Positions 43,842 through 52,926 of a stretch of 64,000 nt of DNA are shown here, piece by piece. Position 1 is the stretch's first letter. Each line of letters begins with the position of its first letter. Position numbers and translations under genes: made by a program. Below the pieces are notes generated by a model. That model was not told the DNA's origin and ran no database searches. It was given only the letters and a program-made list of their open reading frames with translations. The DNA is taken from contig NZ_BCNV01000007.1 in assembly GCF_001570725.1 (NCBI RefSeq), positions 62,001 to 126,000 on the forward strand, in the 5' to 3' direction. The stretch comes from Paenibacillus amylolyticus. Its GTDB lineage: Bacteria; Bacillota; Bacilli; Paenibacillales; Paenibacillaceae.

Positions 43842-44435
43842 TTATGAGTACCTGCGAGCGAGTTCGTTGATATGTACCGCATGGGAACCCTCTCCGATTG
43901 CCGAGAATTTCCATTCGCCTCCATGACGATACAATTCACCACAGATCAACGCTGTTGAACCTGTGTAGTTATCGGATAGATTGAACTTCACCAATTCACT
44001 GGAATTCTTACCATCCAGAATACGAATATAAGCCTTCTCAATCATGCCAAAATCTTGCTTGCGATTGACACAATCGTAGATATTAACAACGATTAATACT
44101 TTATGAACATCAGCAGGAATACGGGACAGATCCATTTTGATCTGTTCGTCGTCACCGTCTCCCTGTCCTGTTAAATTGTCACCTGAATGGATAACCGAAC
44201 GACATGCACTTTGCTTGTTGTGGAAGCAAACCAGGTTGGAGTCCTTCACCAACTTGCCTTCCTCATTCAACATGATCGCCGATGCATCACAATCGATATC
44301 CGCTTGTTTCTTTCTTCCGAAGAACCCTTTGGCAGTTACCGGGTCCCAACCGAGACCAGCAATCACCTCAGTAAGTCCTGCATTGCCTTTGGTTAAATCA
44401 ATTTTCTGTCCTTTGACCAAATTAATGCTTGCCAC
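43842..44435 (-). CDS. terD: TerD family stress protein, divergent
   Basis: 197 residues. Starts MASINLVKGQKIDLTKGNAGL. The first calcium loop differs: GFFGRKKQADIDCDASAIML carries an insert also seen in the second half of the TerD-TerA fusion. HSGDNLTGQGDGDDEQ and LSDNYTGSTALICGELYR follow. This insert type resembles Bacillus YceC. Sequence divergence from the next two TerD proteins suggests separate metal or partner specificity. Second gene after terB. Confidence 0.94.
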   Translation of the reverse strand: MASINLVKGQKIDLTKGNAGLTEVIAGLGWDPVTAKGFFGRKKQADIDCDASAIMLNEEGKLVKDSNLVCFHNKQSACRSVIHSGDNLTGQGDGDDEQIKMDLSRIPADVHKVLIVVNIYDCVNRKQDFGMIEKAYIRILDGKNSSELVKFNLSDNYTGSTALICGELYRHGGEWKFSAIGEGSHAVHINELARRYS

Positions 44436-44476
44436 TGATTTTCACCTCCCTTCACATGTAAAATATCTAACCAAAC

Positions 44477-44923
44477 TTAGAGATTGAATTCTCCCGGGTT
44501 CAGTCCAAGTACATTGCAGATCTCGGCAACCACTCTTTTCTCCTGATCGTCAAAGTTGCCGTCAGCTGAACCAATCGCACTGCATACGCCCACAATAACG
44601 CGGCCTACATCCGGCTTGGATTTGAATTTCCCAATGGCTTTCAGCGCTTCCTGCTTCCCGATCTCCGGAGAGAACTCAAAGTTCGCCACGTAGTGATTGA
44701 AGCGTGTAATCACTTCGCCCATGTCGAATACTTTCAATTCCTGACTCAGTTTAATATAACCGGCCATCTTGTTCTTCTCGGCTTCGTCAATGGAACCATC
44801 CGCGAAAGCAACCAGTGCACAGCCCGCAACTACGGCGTCCATAAAATCTTTATTTTTAAACTTTTTGACTTGCTCTTCAAGTCCTTGTTTTGTTGAATTT
44901 AACCAGCTTTTAAATGAACTCAT
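44477..44923 (-). CDS. terB: TerB-like tellurite resistance protein
   Basis: 148 residues from ATG 44923, with GGAGG 6 bases before it. All-helical TerB fold: FMDAVVAGCALVAFADGSIDEAEKNKM carries the first acidic metal-site motif, and VGVCSAIGSADGNFDDQEKRVV near the end repeats the pattern as the second. TerB is thought to associate with TerC at the membrane and with TerD proteins. No TerC gene is in the window. It is the first gene of the Ter operon, so the promoter should lie in 44930-45170. Confidence 0.93.
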   Translation of the reverse strand: MSSFKSWLNSTKQGLEEQVKKFKNKDFMDAVVAGCALVAFADGSIDEAEKNKMAGYIKLSQELKVFDMGEVITRFNHYVANFEFSPEIGKQEALKAIGKFKSKPDVGRVIVGVCSAIGSADGNFDDQEKRVVAEICNVLGLNPGEFNL

Positions 44924-44929
44924 ACTCAA

Positions 44930-45270
44930 CCTCCAATAGTTTCAAACATGGTGTTCTTTACTTTTTTCATGGTTTTCAGTAATTTTCATCCCTACATCAT
45001 GATTGAATATAAGTTAAATTATTCCTTAACTATACTCTGAAATACGGCAATATTCTACATTAAAAAACAATTAATACCTTATGATACGCGTCGTTTTGAA
45101 TATGGTTTCAAGCGGATTTCAAAAAATTGCTCGACACCTCTTTTCTTATTTCCACTCACACACACAACACATAGAACCCTGACCACCGATCGTCTCGGCA
45201 GTCAAGGTTCTATGAAATACCTCAGCATATATATATTTCGTTCAACTCATTCAAATTTTATTCAATACTA
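44930..45270. other. Promoter region of the Ter operon
   Basis: About 340 bases without a supported gene. It must contain the minus-strand promoter for terB and, near 45171-45213, the hairpin ending the lipoprotein gene. An in-frame ATG at 44950 and another at 44971 extend terB but lack a ribosome site. I see no clear sigma-specific promoter. Confidence 0.35.
45171..45213 (-). terminator. Hairpin after the 45271 lipoprotein gene
   Basis: ATAGAACC(C)TGAC / GTCAAGGTTCTAT arms around a 17-base loop. No T-run follows on the minus strand, so function as a terminator is moderate. Confidence 0.5.
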
Positions 45271-46173
45271 CTATTCCTTTCCGTAAATCTCCTCTACACG
45301 CTCTTCCTCATTCGTTGACAACAGAACATTAAGCAATCCCATCGCATTATTGGCATCGATCCTCGTCGTCTTATACATCTCGGCAAATGCCGCTTCATCC
45401 TGCTCCGGGTCCATCGCAGCAAGTTTGCCCCACGACGTGCGTGCTTTGTCGTATAACGTACTCAACGTGATGTCACGCGGATGCTGTGCAACAGGTGCCA
45501 TGGATTCAAATTTCGCTGTGACCCTGAAGAAATCCTTGGAATCCTGGAACGATGTGCTGCTATAATCCTTATTTTTCATCGCGTCTTCGGTAATCAGCAG
45601 ACCTTCACGGGCGATAAAGAGTGTTTTCACCATGGCACGCTCCAGATTGGTTGCTTCTTCCCAAGTTATATAAGATTCGTCAGGTGCTTGCACGGTTGTG
45701 AAAAAAGGAAAGGCATCATCAATCAACCGCTGCGAATCGGAATGAATCGGCACCCCTGCATTCATGTCCACAACGGCATCACTATAGTTGGCAACATTAA
45801 TATTTTTGGAACCTTCCTCACTAACCCGACGCACCGGATGATCATTCAGAGGGATACGGATATAACCAAGCTTATCCGCATACTGCTGCTTTAACTCGTC
45901 CAGTGTAGAGTCCTTTCCAATCTTGCCTTCGTCAGTTGAAGAAGACTCTTCTGTAGCTGAACCTGTCTGCTCACTACCGTTCGAACCGGTTGCTGCGGTT
46001 TCTGTTACAGCAGCATTAGAGCTACTGGTCTCTGACGAAACAACTTCTGTACCGGAAGCAGACTCTGGCGATGATGACGTCTCTTTAGCAGCACCACCAC
46101 AAGCTGTCAAAATCGCTGCCAAACCGAACATGACTGTGAATGTCTTTATCGTGTAATTCCATTTCATATTCAT
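45271..46173 (-). CDS. Hypothetical lipoprotein
   Basis: 300 residues. A lipoprotein signal peptide ends LTACGG (Cys about residue 25), followed by a Ser/Thr/Glu-rich linker (about 27-85). The remaining 210 residues are a soluble domain with KLGYIRIPLNDHPVRRV and SYITWEEATNLERAMV. No catalytic motif or known family recognised. The domain contains several Lys/Arg-Asp pairs and helices but no substrate-binding-protein signature. It faces outward from the membrane. It lies upstream of the Ter operon on the same strand with a hairpin between, so it is probably its own unit. Confidence 0.75.
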   Translation of the reverse strand: MNMKWNYTIKTFTVMFGLAAILTACGGAAKETSSSPESASGTEVVSSETSSSNAAVTETAATGSNGSEQTGSATEESSSTDEGKIGKDSTLDELKQQYADKLGYIRIPLNDHPVRRVSEEGSKNINVANYSDAVVDMNAGVPIHSDSQRLIDDAFPFFTTVQAPDESYITWEEATNLERAMVKTLFIAREGLLITEDAMKNKDYSSTSFQDSKDFFRVTAKFESMAPVAQHPRDITLSTLYDKARTSWGKLAAMDPEQDEAAFAEMYKTTRIDANNAMGLLNVLLSTNEEERVEEIYGKE

Positions 46174-46390
46174 CGTATGATCTTCCCCTTATCGGTTGTA
46201 TATTCCTGAGAACCATTAACCTCTACTCCAAGCCTTGAACACTCACTCACAGAAATATCCTTTCGGATAACATGCACTAATCACAATTAGACATGTTCTA
46301 CATTGTATCATAAGTCAAAAAAGGGGTGTATACGACGATATACCTGTGTCTAAAGCCTTTTACTATTCCTGTATTAACTACCACTGCAAC

Positions 46391-46425
46391 ACAAAAACAC
46401 TGCCGCCCTTAAGGACAACAGTGTT
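46391..46425 (-). terminator. Intrinsic terminator after the NERD gene
   Basis: AACACTG / CAGTGTT arms with a 16-base loop, followed on the minus strand by TTTGTG. Confidence 0.65.
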
Positions 46426-46437
46426 CGTGAAGCGTAA

Positions 46438-47169
46438 TTATTTGATACCTTTAGCCTTCTCCATATGCTCTGACCGAATCTGAGGATCGGTGGAATTGAC
46501 CGATGATAACAGAGCGTAGATCGCCTGAATATCCTTCTCTTGAAATACGGTTTCGGGAACCTCTGTCTCAAGTCGTTCCGTCTTACGCTGAATGGTCTCT
46601 ACCAATTCGTGATCGTAGATGATCAGTTCATCCGAATTCACATACCTCACAGCAGGATCAACACTGATGCGGCAACGGTTGGTGAAGGTCACCATGGAGA
46701 CGAGACGTACTCTTTTGTAATCTCCGAGGTGCGCATGGATGGCTTCCACATGCGCACGATGCTGCATGAGCGGATTATACATTTTGACCCGGCTGCTGCT
46801 GACCGACCAATTGGCCTCTCTTCGTCCGCCGCGGATCTCACCTGTCGTCAGATTCCGGGTTTCGATCACAAAGATTGCCCGCGGACCGATCACGACATGA
46901 TCAATCTGCGAATAACCGGAGCGTGACTTCGGATTGGTAACCAGTAAGTCGTTCAGCACTTTATATTCACTTGGAAGACCAATCAGCTGATCTGCTGTAC
47001 TAGGCTCCTCCGGCTGACGTGTCCAATCCCCTTCCGCCTTTTTCTTGCGCTTACTGCGGACCATACGCGGAGGAATGGTTGTTGTCGATGGTAACGCTGA
47101 AGCGGAGGCTGTAATCTGGCTCGCAAGCTCTGGCTGTGTCTTGAACAGAGACAGGATTTTCTTGAACAT
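46438..47169 (-). CDS. NERD domain (nuclease-related) protein
   Basis: 243 residues from ATG 47169 (GGAGC before it). Residues about 65-175 are the NERD domain: EYKVLNDLLV, then SQIDHVVIGPRAIFVIETRN, matching the restriction-endonuclease-like core with Asp and Glu. The usual Lys of the E-x-K triad is Arg here (ETRN), which may reduce or alter catalysis. The basic N-terminal linker (RSKRKKK) could bind nucleic acid. There is no helicase or kinase fusion as in some NERD proteins. It stands alone with its own terminator. Function of stand-alone NERD proteins is not well known. Confidence 0.88.
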   Translation of the reverse strand: MFKKILSLFKTQPELASQITASASALPSTTTIPPRMVRSKRKKKAEGDWTRQPEEPSTADQLIGLPSEYKVLNDLLVTNPKSRSGYSQIDHVVIGPRAIFVIETRNLTTGEIRGGRREANWSVSSSRVKMYNPLMQHRAHVEAIHAHLGDYKRVRLVSMVTFTNRCRISVDPAVRYVNSDELIIYDHELVETIQRKTERLETEVPETVFQEKDIQAIYALLSSVNSTDPQIRSEHMEKAKGIK

Positions 47170-47383
47170 GGGCAAGCTCCGTTCTATTGTAGTGTGGGTT
47201 ACGGGTGACCATTACAGGAGGAATAACATCCTTTGACACATTCATTATGTAAACTTCTATTACTTATGTCGGATAAAGAGGGGGAAAAATAAAGGGAAAA
47301 CGATCAAAATGTCTCCAATACGCAAAGTACATATGAATATTTAACCAATTCCGTGACTTTAGACGCATAAACAAGCCACAAAA

Positions 47384-47434
47384 TTAAAAAAACAGCGCAA
47401 CCTTTCCTGAATAGAAAAAGAATACGCTGCTGTT
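47384..47434 (-). terminator. Intrinsic terminator after the dehydrogenase gene
   Basis: AACAGC...GCG / GCGCTGTT arms, with a long loop and bulge, run into TTTTTTT on the minus strand. Confidence 0.6.
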
Positions 47435-47444
47435 CTCTTGGTTG

Positions 47445-48338
47445 TTAAGCCTGAAGATAATAGGTGTAGAGCACCTGTGTACCCTTCTCTTCCAGACCAT
47501 TATTCGCTATTTCCTGATAAAGGGATTCGGCCAGCGCCAGCCCAGGCGTTTTCATGCCCATCGCTTTTGCAGACTCCAGTGCAATTCCCATGTCTTTGAT
47601 AAAATGTTTCACATAGAATCCAGGCTCATAGTCGCCTGCGATCATGCGCGGACCGAGATTGCTGAGCGACCAGCTTCCGGCTGCACCGGTAGCAATGCTC
47701 TTCAGCACGGTCTCCGCGTCCAGACCAGACGTCTTGGCATAAGCGAGTGCTTCGCATACGCCCATCATGCCAGAGGCAATGGCAATCTGGTTGCACATTT
47801 TGGTATGCTGCCCGGCTCCCGCCTTGCCTTGCAGCACTATGTTGCTCCCCATCTGCTCAAACAGTGGACGTACGGCTTCAAAGGCCTCCGAGCTACCTCC
47901 AACCATAATGGATAGCTTCGCGTTCTGTGCTCCGATATCGCCGCCCGACACAGGCGCGTCCAGTGCATGCAGTCCTTTGGCTTCCGCAGCTTCAAAGATT
48001 CGTGCAGCCAGTAACGGACTTGAGGTCGTCATATCAATCAGATATGAACCCGGTTTGGCATTGGCTACGAGACCATCCTCACCGAGATAAATCTCCTCTA
48101 CATCTTTCGGATACCCCACCATTGTGATGATGACATCACACGCGGCAGCCAGTTTGCCTGGTGTGTCATGCCATACGGCACCTTCTTTCACCAACGCTTC
48201 CGCTTTGGCAGCAGTTCGCGTGTACACATGCAGCGGATATCCCGCTTGCTGGATGTGCCCAGCCATGCTTTTACCCATCACGCCTGTACCAATAAAGCCA
48301 ACTTTCGTCTCTCCAGGTGCCTTCGTCGTATTTGTCAC
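47445..48338 (-). CDS. NAD(P)-dependent beta-hydroxyacid dehydrogenase (GarR / 3-hydroxyisobutyrate dehydrogenase family)
   Basis: 297 residues from GTG 48338, behind GGGAGG. The N-terminal Rossmann fold has GFIGTGVMGKSMAGHI and TRTAAKAE. The substrate signature is DAPVSGGDIGA. The catalytic Lys lies in GAGQHTKMCNQ. The C-terminal helical domain forms the dimer. The family reduces tartronate semialdehyde, oxidises 3-hydroxyisobutyrate or handles succinic semialdehyde. No glycerate, valine or glyoxylate gene is nearby to decide. It diverges from the germination operon. Enzyme class firm, substrate open. Confidence 0.92.
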   Translation of the reverse strand: MTNTTKAPGETKVGFIGTGVMGKSMAGHIQQAGYPLHVYTRTAAKAEALVKEGAVWHDTPGKLAAACDVIITMVGYPKDVEEIYLGEDGLVANAKPGSYLIDMTTSSPLLAARIFEAAEAKGLHALDAPVSGGDIGAQNAKLSIMVGGSSEAFEAVRPLFEQMGSNIVLQGKAGAGQHTKMCNQIAIASGMMGVCEALAYAKTSGLDAETVLKSIATGAAGSWSLSNLGPRMIAGDYEPGFYVKHFIKDMGIALESAKAMGMKTPGLALAESLYQEIANNGLEEKGTQVLYTYYLQA

Positions 48339-48533
48339 CGTAGGTTTCCTCCCTATTTCTCTATACTTCGCTCAGAAGTTTTCTTCGACATTGCTATATC
48401 TGTATGTTAAAGCTTTCTGGCTGGCTCGTCCATCTCGTTTGCCGCTTTCTGTGAAAAAATATGAAAAAGGAATCAACTTCCTGTATGCTGTACAACCTAA
48501 CGGAAACTTCCTTCATTGGAAAGGAGGATTCGC

Positions 48534-49655
48534 ATGAGTCGTGAAAAAGGTCAAATCACCATTTGGTTGTCCTTTTCCATCATTTTATTAAGTGCCGGAC
48601 TGGTCTGCCATGTCTTGTCCATCCCAGCAATTCTCGAAGCTGCGGGCAGAGATGGATGGTTATCTGTTGTCGCAGCCGCTCCCTTGTTCATGTTGTTTCT
48701 ATGTATGATGTACATCATTATTCGACGGGTACGTGGACAGCGATTAACAGATTGGATCACGCGAGAATTCGGAGCCATTCCTTCCTGGATCTTCCGGATC
48801 TCCGCTTCCATCTTGCTGTTCACGCTTGGCACGCATACGTTATATGAGACAACCAACTGGACAGTCTCCACGTATCTTCAATTCACACCTCCTTATGTTC
48901 TGGCCGGTGGCGGAGCGCTGGTTGCTGCCTGGGCGGCGGCCAAGGGCATACGATCCATCGCGATGACTTCCAGTCTGTTGCTGCCCTTTGTGATACTGCT
49001 TGGTTACTTTGTGATGTCCGCCAATATGAAATACAAAGACTACAGCCTATTGTTTCCGATTATGGAGAACGGCATGGGTCCCGTGTGGCGGGGCATGATT
49101 TATTCCCTTGCCGGGCTTATGGAAATCTGGATTCTCATGCTGTTCCAACATGAAGTCAAAGGCAAAATTCGTTGGTGGTATGTTCTGATCCTAGGTATTT
49201 TCATGCTCAGTATGGCAATCGGTCCCACGATCGGAGCCATTGTGGAATTCGGTCCTGAAGAAGCAGCGAAGCAACGGAACAGTCCCTATGAGCAATGGAA
49301 ACTTGTGAATATCGGAAAGCTGCTGCAACACGTTGATTTTTTGTCCATCTATCAGTGGCTTAGTGGTTCCTTCGCAAGGGTTGCTATATCCATGTATCTC
49401 ATTGTGGATCTGCTGAATTTCCGCCGACCGAAGAAACGATATATCGCCATTCTTACCATTACCGTCATTATGAGCTTCATGGCGATGCAATGGTGGCGCA
49501 TTGATTACGTCGACTATTATGTGGACCATATTCAGTTCCCGGTCATGCTCGCTTATGTCTCCGTCGTTACGGTGATATTAACGATTGCTGCATTAATCCA
49601 TAAAAAAGACAAGGAGGCTCCCGATCATGCCGATCTCAACCCAGCCCAAAAATAA
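48534..49655 (+). CDS. GerAB/GerKB-type spore germination permease
   Basis: 373 residues from ATG 48534 behind AAAGGAGGATTCGC. About ten membrane helices, matching the amino-acid/polyamine/organocation-like B subunit of Ger receptors (ITIWLSFSIILLSAG, LLPFVILLGYFVM, FARVAISMYLIVDLL). The B subunit binds the germinant in the spore inner membrane. It is first in a B-A-C gene order and overlaps the A subunit gene by 29 bases. The final hydrophilic tail (KKDKEAPDHADLNPAQK) is unusually charged. Germinant identity cannot be read. Confidence 0.93.
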   Translation: MSREKGQITIWLSFSIILLSAGLVCHVLSIPAILEAAGRDGWLSVVAAAPLFMLFLCMMYIIIRRVRGQRLTDWITREFGAIPSWIFRISASILLFTLGTHTLYETTNWTVSTYLQFTPPYVLAGGGALVAAWAAAKGIRSIAMTSSLLLPFVILLGYFVMSANMKYKDYSLLFPIMENGMGPVWRGMIYSLAGLMEIWILMLFQHEVKGKIRWWYVLILGIFMLSMAIGPTIGAIVEFGPEEAAKQRNSPYEQWKLVNIGKLLQHVDFLSIYQWLSGSFARVAISMYLIVDLLNFRRPKKRYIAILTITVIMSFMAMQWWRIDYVDYYVDHIQFPVMLAYVSVVTVILTIAALIHKKDKEAPDHADLNPAQK

Positions 49656-51129
49656 TCGTGAAGTTGAACCGTTCCGAATGAACGAGCATAACTTGAATAC
49701 CTTTTTTGCCGGATCTGACGATGTTATCATCAATAGTCATATGATCGGAGAACCTCCGATGCAACTCATTATGACCTATTGCAGCGGTATGGTGGACAGT
49801 GAAGCGATCTACGATATTATTCTCCCGGAACTCAAACGAACATATGAAAATACACACTTTATCCGTACATCCGACATTGAAAAGTGCATCAGTCTGGATT
49901 GGACACGAATGAATCTGCAAGATCCGGCATTTGGAACTGAACTGATGTCTCTCCGTGTTTTTGAAGGCCAAATGTTGATCTGTATTCCTTCCCTGCAAAC
50001 CATGTGGAGTATTGATATATCTAATATCCCTACTCGAACACCGGAGGAATCGACCACCGAAGTTTCGATCCGCGGGGCAAGAGACGGGTTCATTGAACCC
50101 CTTGCCGTCAATGTTGCCCTGATACGTACACGTCTGCGTACGAACCAGCTGGCCTGTAATATCGAACTGATCGGTACACGTTCTGCAACCAAGGTGGCAT
50201 TGATGTATATCAAGAATATCGCCAATCCGGAGCTGATCGAAGACGTCCAGGATCGGTTGCGCAAGATTGAGACCGAACGCATCTTGACCGCCAATGAACT
50301 GGAAGAGTTGCTGTCGCCTTCGAAGATTACTTTATTTCCCGTTACCCATTATACGGGTAGGCCTGACTTTGCTGCGGAATGTCTCCTGAACGGACGTTTT
50401 ATCCTCATTGTGGACGGCAATCCCAGCGCCATTATTGGGCCGGTCAATCTGTTTCTTTTGCTCAAATCACCGGAGGATGCCAGCTTTCCCTTCTTGCCTG
50501 TGAACGTAGGACGGATGCTGCGCTTTCTTGGTCTGATGATCACCGTGTTCCTGCCTGGCTTTTATATTGCGCTGACCTCATTTCATATGGACCAGATCCC
50601 CTTCCCTCTGGTTGCAACAATATCCGTTGGACGGATGGGGTTGCCGATGGAATCGGGAGTGGAGATGTTTCTCATTATGCTACTGATGGAGTTGTTCCGA
50701 GAGGCGGGGGTACGTTTGCCTAGTGCCATCGGCCAGACACTGACTGTCGTCGGAGGTCTGATTATCGGGGATTCCGCCATCCGGGCCGGTATGGTCTCCC
50801 CACTCATGATCGTTATTATCGCAGTCACGGTCGTAGCTGGAGCAACCATTGTGAATCAGGTCATGACCAGCTCTGTGCTGATTCTGCGCTTCCTTTGTTT
50901 TGTCCTGGGGGCTTCCCTCGGTATCTATGGGTTCATCCTGTCGTTGATTCTGTTCCTCATCTACCTGACGGATCTCAAATCATTTGGCATTCCGTATCTG
51001 ACGCCGTTAACACCACTTCATTTCAAACAAGCGATAGCATCATTATTCAAACTGCCAAAAGGGCTGGGTAAACGCAGACCCGTCTATCTTGAGACCCAAG
51101 AACCGCGCAAGAAAGGAAATGGACGATGA
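49627..51129 (+). CDS. GerAA/GerKA-type spore germination protein
   Basis: 500 residues from ATG 49627, behind AAGGAGG. The N-terminal cytoplasmic part (about 1-270) has ELIGTRSATKVALMYIKNIANP and TLFPVTHYTGRPDFAAECLLNGRF-like motifs. The C-terminal half has four to five membrane helices with the family motif FREAGVRLPSAIGQTLTVVGG and GDSAIRAGMVSP. The A subunit is the probable ion channel of the germinant receptor. It overlaps the B gene upstream by 29 bases and the C gene downstream by 4 bases. Confidence 0.95.
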   Translation: MPISTQPKNNREVEPFRMNEHNLNTFFAGSDDVIINSHMIGEPPMQLIMTYCSGMVDSEAIYDIILPELKRTYENTHFIRTSDIEKCISLDWTRMNLQDPAFGTELMSLRVFEGQMLICIPSLQTMWSIDISNIPTRTPEESTTEVSIRGARDGFIEPLAVNVALIRTRLRTNQLACNIELIGTRSATKVALMYIKNIANPELIEDVQDRLRKIETERILTANELEELLSPSKITLFPVTHYTGRPDFAAECLLNGRFILIVDGNPSAIIGPVNLFLLLKSPEDASFPFLPVNVGRMLRFLGLMITVFLPGFYIALTSFHMDQIPFPLVATISVGRMGLPMESGVEMFLIMLLMELFREAGVRLPSAIGQTLTVVGGLIIGDSAIRAGMVSPLMIVIIAVTVVAGATIVNQVMTSSVLILRFLCFVLGASLGIYGFILSLILFLIYLTDLKSFGIPYLTPLTPLHFKQAIASLFKLPKGLGKRRPVYLETQEPRKKGNGR

Positions 51130-52289
51130 GACGCTTGTTGCAGCGATGTTTGCTGGGTCTGTTAAGCCTATTGATGTGCGTGATGACGAGTGGATGCTGG
51201 AGTGCCTTTGAGATCCAACAGGTAGACTACGCCAAAGCATTTGGCATTGATTATAAGGACGGCATGTATCACCTGTATGTACAAACGCTGGATTTTGCCA
51301 GTGTCGCCAAAAGTGAAAGTTCAGCCAAAAGTGCCGATACGCCGCCTGTATGGGTCGGTCATGCAGATGGGAAGACATTAAGTCTGGCGCTAAACGAACT
51401 GTTCCGTACGGCTCAATTGCACATGGCCTGGGGGCATGTGACCGCCATCGTTATGGCAGAAGGAGTGCTCACCAGTAAACATATCAAAGAAGTGTTCGAC
51501 ATGCTGGGACGGTTTCCAGAATCCCGTTATACAACATGGGTATATGGAACACGAGAGCCTCTGGAAAAAATCCTGAGTGCAACGTCCATATACAATATGT
51601 CGCCACTGGATAGCATTCTTCATAACCCGCTCCCCACTTATATGGAAGAATCGTTGTACCCACCCGTGCTCAGCTTCCAGCTCATTGCAACGCATAATGA
51701 TCCGGCTACCACGACGTATCTGCCGAGTATTGCATTGAACAATACTCAATGGTCTGAGAACCAAAAGAAACATGATCTATTTCTGGTCGAGGGGGCCTTT
51801 TTTGAAAGGACGGGGGTTAACTTTGAGTTCCTGCCACGCAGTCAGCTTCCCGGTTATCACTGGCTAATCAAGGACATGCGACGTGCTCCCCTACTTGTCC
51901 AGAAGGACGGAACGATCTATGGGGCACTCAGTGTAGGATTGCCGAAGATCAAAATTAAGCCTGTCATTCAAGGTGAAGAGGTCAAGTTCAACATTGACGC
52001 CCAATACCTAACCGCGTTGTACGAATATCTGGTGCCAACCTCTTATGAAGAAATGATTCAGATTAGTGAAGTGAAGTTGCGGGAGCAGATCATGCAGACC
52101 TATCGTCACGGCCTTGAGCGTGGTGTGGATATTTACGGACTTCAGGAGAAGCTGTATCGCAAAAATCCGAAACTCTGGCGTAAGTTATCCAACAATGGCA
52201 GCAAGATGATGCTTACCGAAGACTCGATCCAGGATCTGAAAATTCATCTCACTATCCCGTATACAGGGAAATATAAAAGGAAAGTGTAG
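51126..52289 (+). CDS. Ger(x)C family germination lipoprotein
   Basis: 387 residues. The lipoprotein signal ends MTSGCW, with Cys about residue 24. The mature part follows the three-domain GerAC fold: YAKAFGIDYKDGMYHLYVQTL, then AWGHVTAIVMAEGVL, then LPRSQLPGYHWLIKDMRRAPL and the C-terminal helix-strand FNIDAQYLTALYEY. Lipid-anchored to the outer face of the spore inner membrane, it completes the receptor. It overlaps the A gene by ATGA and is followed by a strong terminator, so the three genes form one operon of the usual late-sporulation type. Confidence 0.95.
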   Translation: MRRLLQRCLLGLLSLLMCVMTSGCWSAFEIQQVDYAKAFGIDYKDGMYHLYVQTLDFASVAKSESSAKSADTPPVWVGHADGKTLSLALNELFRTAQLHMAWGHVTAIVMAEGVLTSKHIKEVFDMLGRFPESRYTTWVYGTREPLEKILSATSIYNMSPLDSILHNPLPTYMEESLYPPVLSFQLIATHNDPATTTYLPSIALNNTQWSENQKKHDLFLVEGAFFERTGVNFEFLPRSQLPGYHWLIKDMRRAPLLVQKDGTIYGALSVGLPKIKIKPVIQGEEVKFNIDAQYLTALYEYLVPTSYEEMIQISEVKLREQIMQTYRHGLERGVDIYGLQEKLYRKNPKLWRKLSNNGSKMMLTEDSIQDLKIHLTIPYTGKYKRKV

Positions 52290-52299
52290 CAAGAACGCA

Positions 52300-52342
52300 A
52301 AACACCCCTATGCCCGTATGAAGCGACGGATAAGGGGTGTTT
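52300..52342 (+). terminator. Intrinsic terminator of the ger operon
   Basis: AAACACCCCT / AGGGGTGTTT perfect arms, then TTGTG. Confidence 0.85.
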
Positions 52343-52375
52343 GTGCATGTGGATGTCGTTCGTTTGCAGTTCGGA

Positions 52376-52879
52376 TCATACGGATCTATGACTGCGAAGT
52401 TTCCATTCCATCAGCCAGCCTATCCATATGGAGAAAGACAGACCGAACAGCAGGATCGGAATATTGTAAAACAAGGTGTTCGTGTACTGATTCAGCCAGC
52501 CAAAACGGTACACTGCGGAATCCGGATCATTCGTATATCCGTTGAGTTGCATGCGTAAGTCATTGATGATGTGTAACTCCCAAGCGACAGACAACACACA
52601 CAGTAGGAAAGCAACCAGGGGTATTGAGGCATGCATCTTCCCTCCCCAGCGCTGACGCTGATCGTACAACCACCATTTGGACAAAGTGGTCGTCCAGATA
52701 CATAGAATGAGAAAGGTCAGAAGAGATGGAAATAACACTAAAAGCCCTAGATTACCGTTACCAGACACCCCTCTGCCGGGTTCATGCTGAAAGGTTAACC
52801 CCCGTACGGCACCAATCATGAGTACATTCCAGATGAGGAAGATGAAGTATGGCTTGTTGATCCTTTTTAGGCGATTCAT
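52376..52879 (-). CDS. Hypothetical membrane protein
   Basis: 167 residues. Four hydrophobic helices (about 10-27, 45-64, 84-103 and 140-158), a basic loop QRQRWGGK between the second and third, and a basic C-terminus. The start has an excellent ribosome site (AGGAGGTAACAT). No family recognised and no conserved motif. It lies 48 bases upstream-to-downstream from another small membrane protein on the same strand, so the two may be co-transcribed. Possibly a permease-like or immunity-type protein, without evidence for either. Confidence 0.65.
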   Translation of the reverse strand: MNRLKRINKPYFIFLIWNVLMIGAVRGLTFQHEPGRGVSGNGNLGLLVLFPSLLTFLILCIWTTTLSKWWLYDQRQRWGGKMHASIPLVAFLLCVLSVAWELHIINDLRMQLNGYTNDPDSAVYRFGWLNQYTNTLFYNIPILLFGLSFSIWIGWLMEWKLRSHRSV

Positions 52880-52926
52880 ATGTTACCTCCTAATCCTTGT
52901 TACGGCCACCTATTCTAAATTGACTT

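Noticed and set aside
44924..44971. Upstream in-frame ATGs (44950, 44971) extending terB
   Set aside because: GGAGG is placed correctly only for ATG 44923, and the extension does not resemble a TerB N-terminus.
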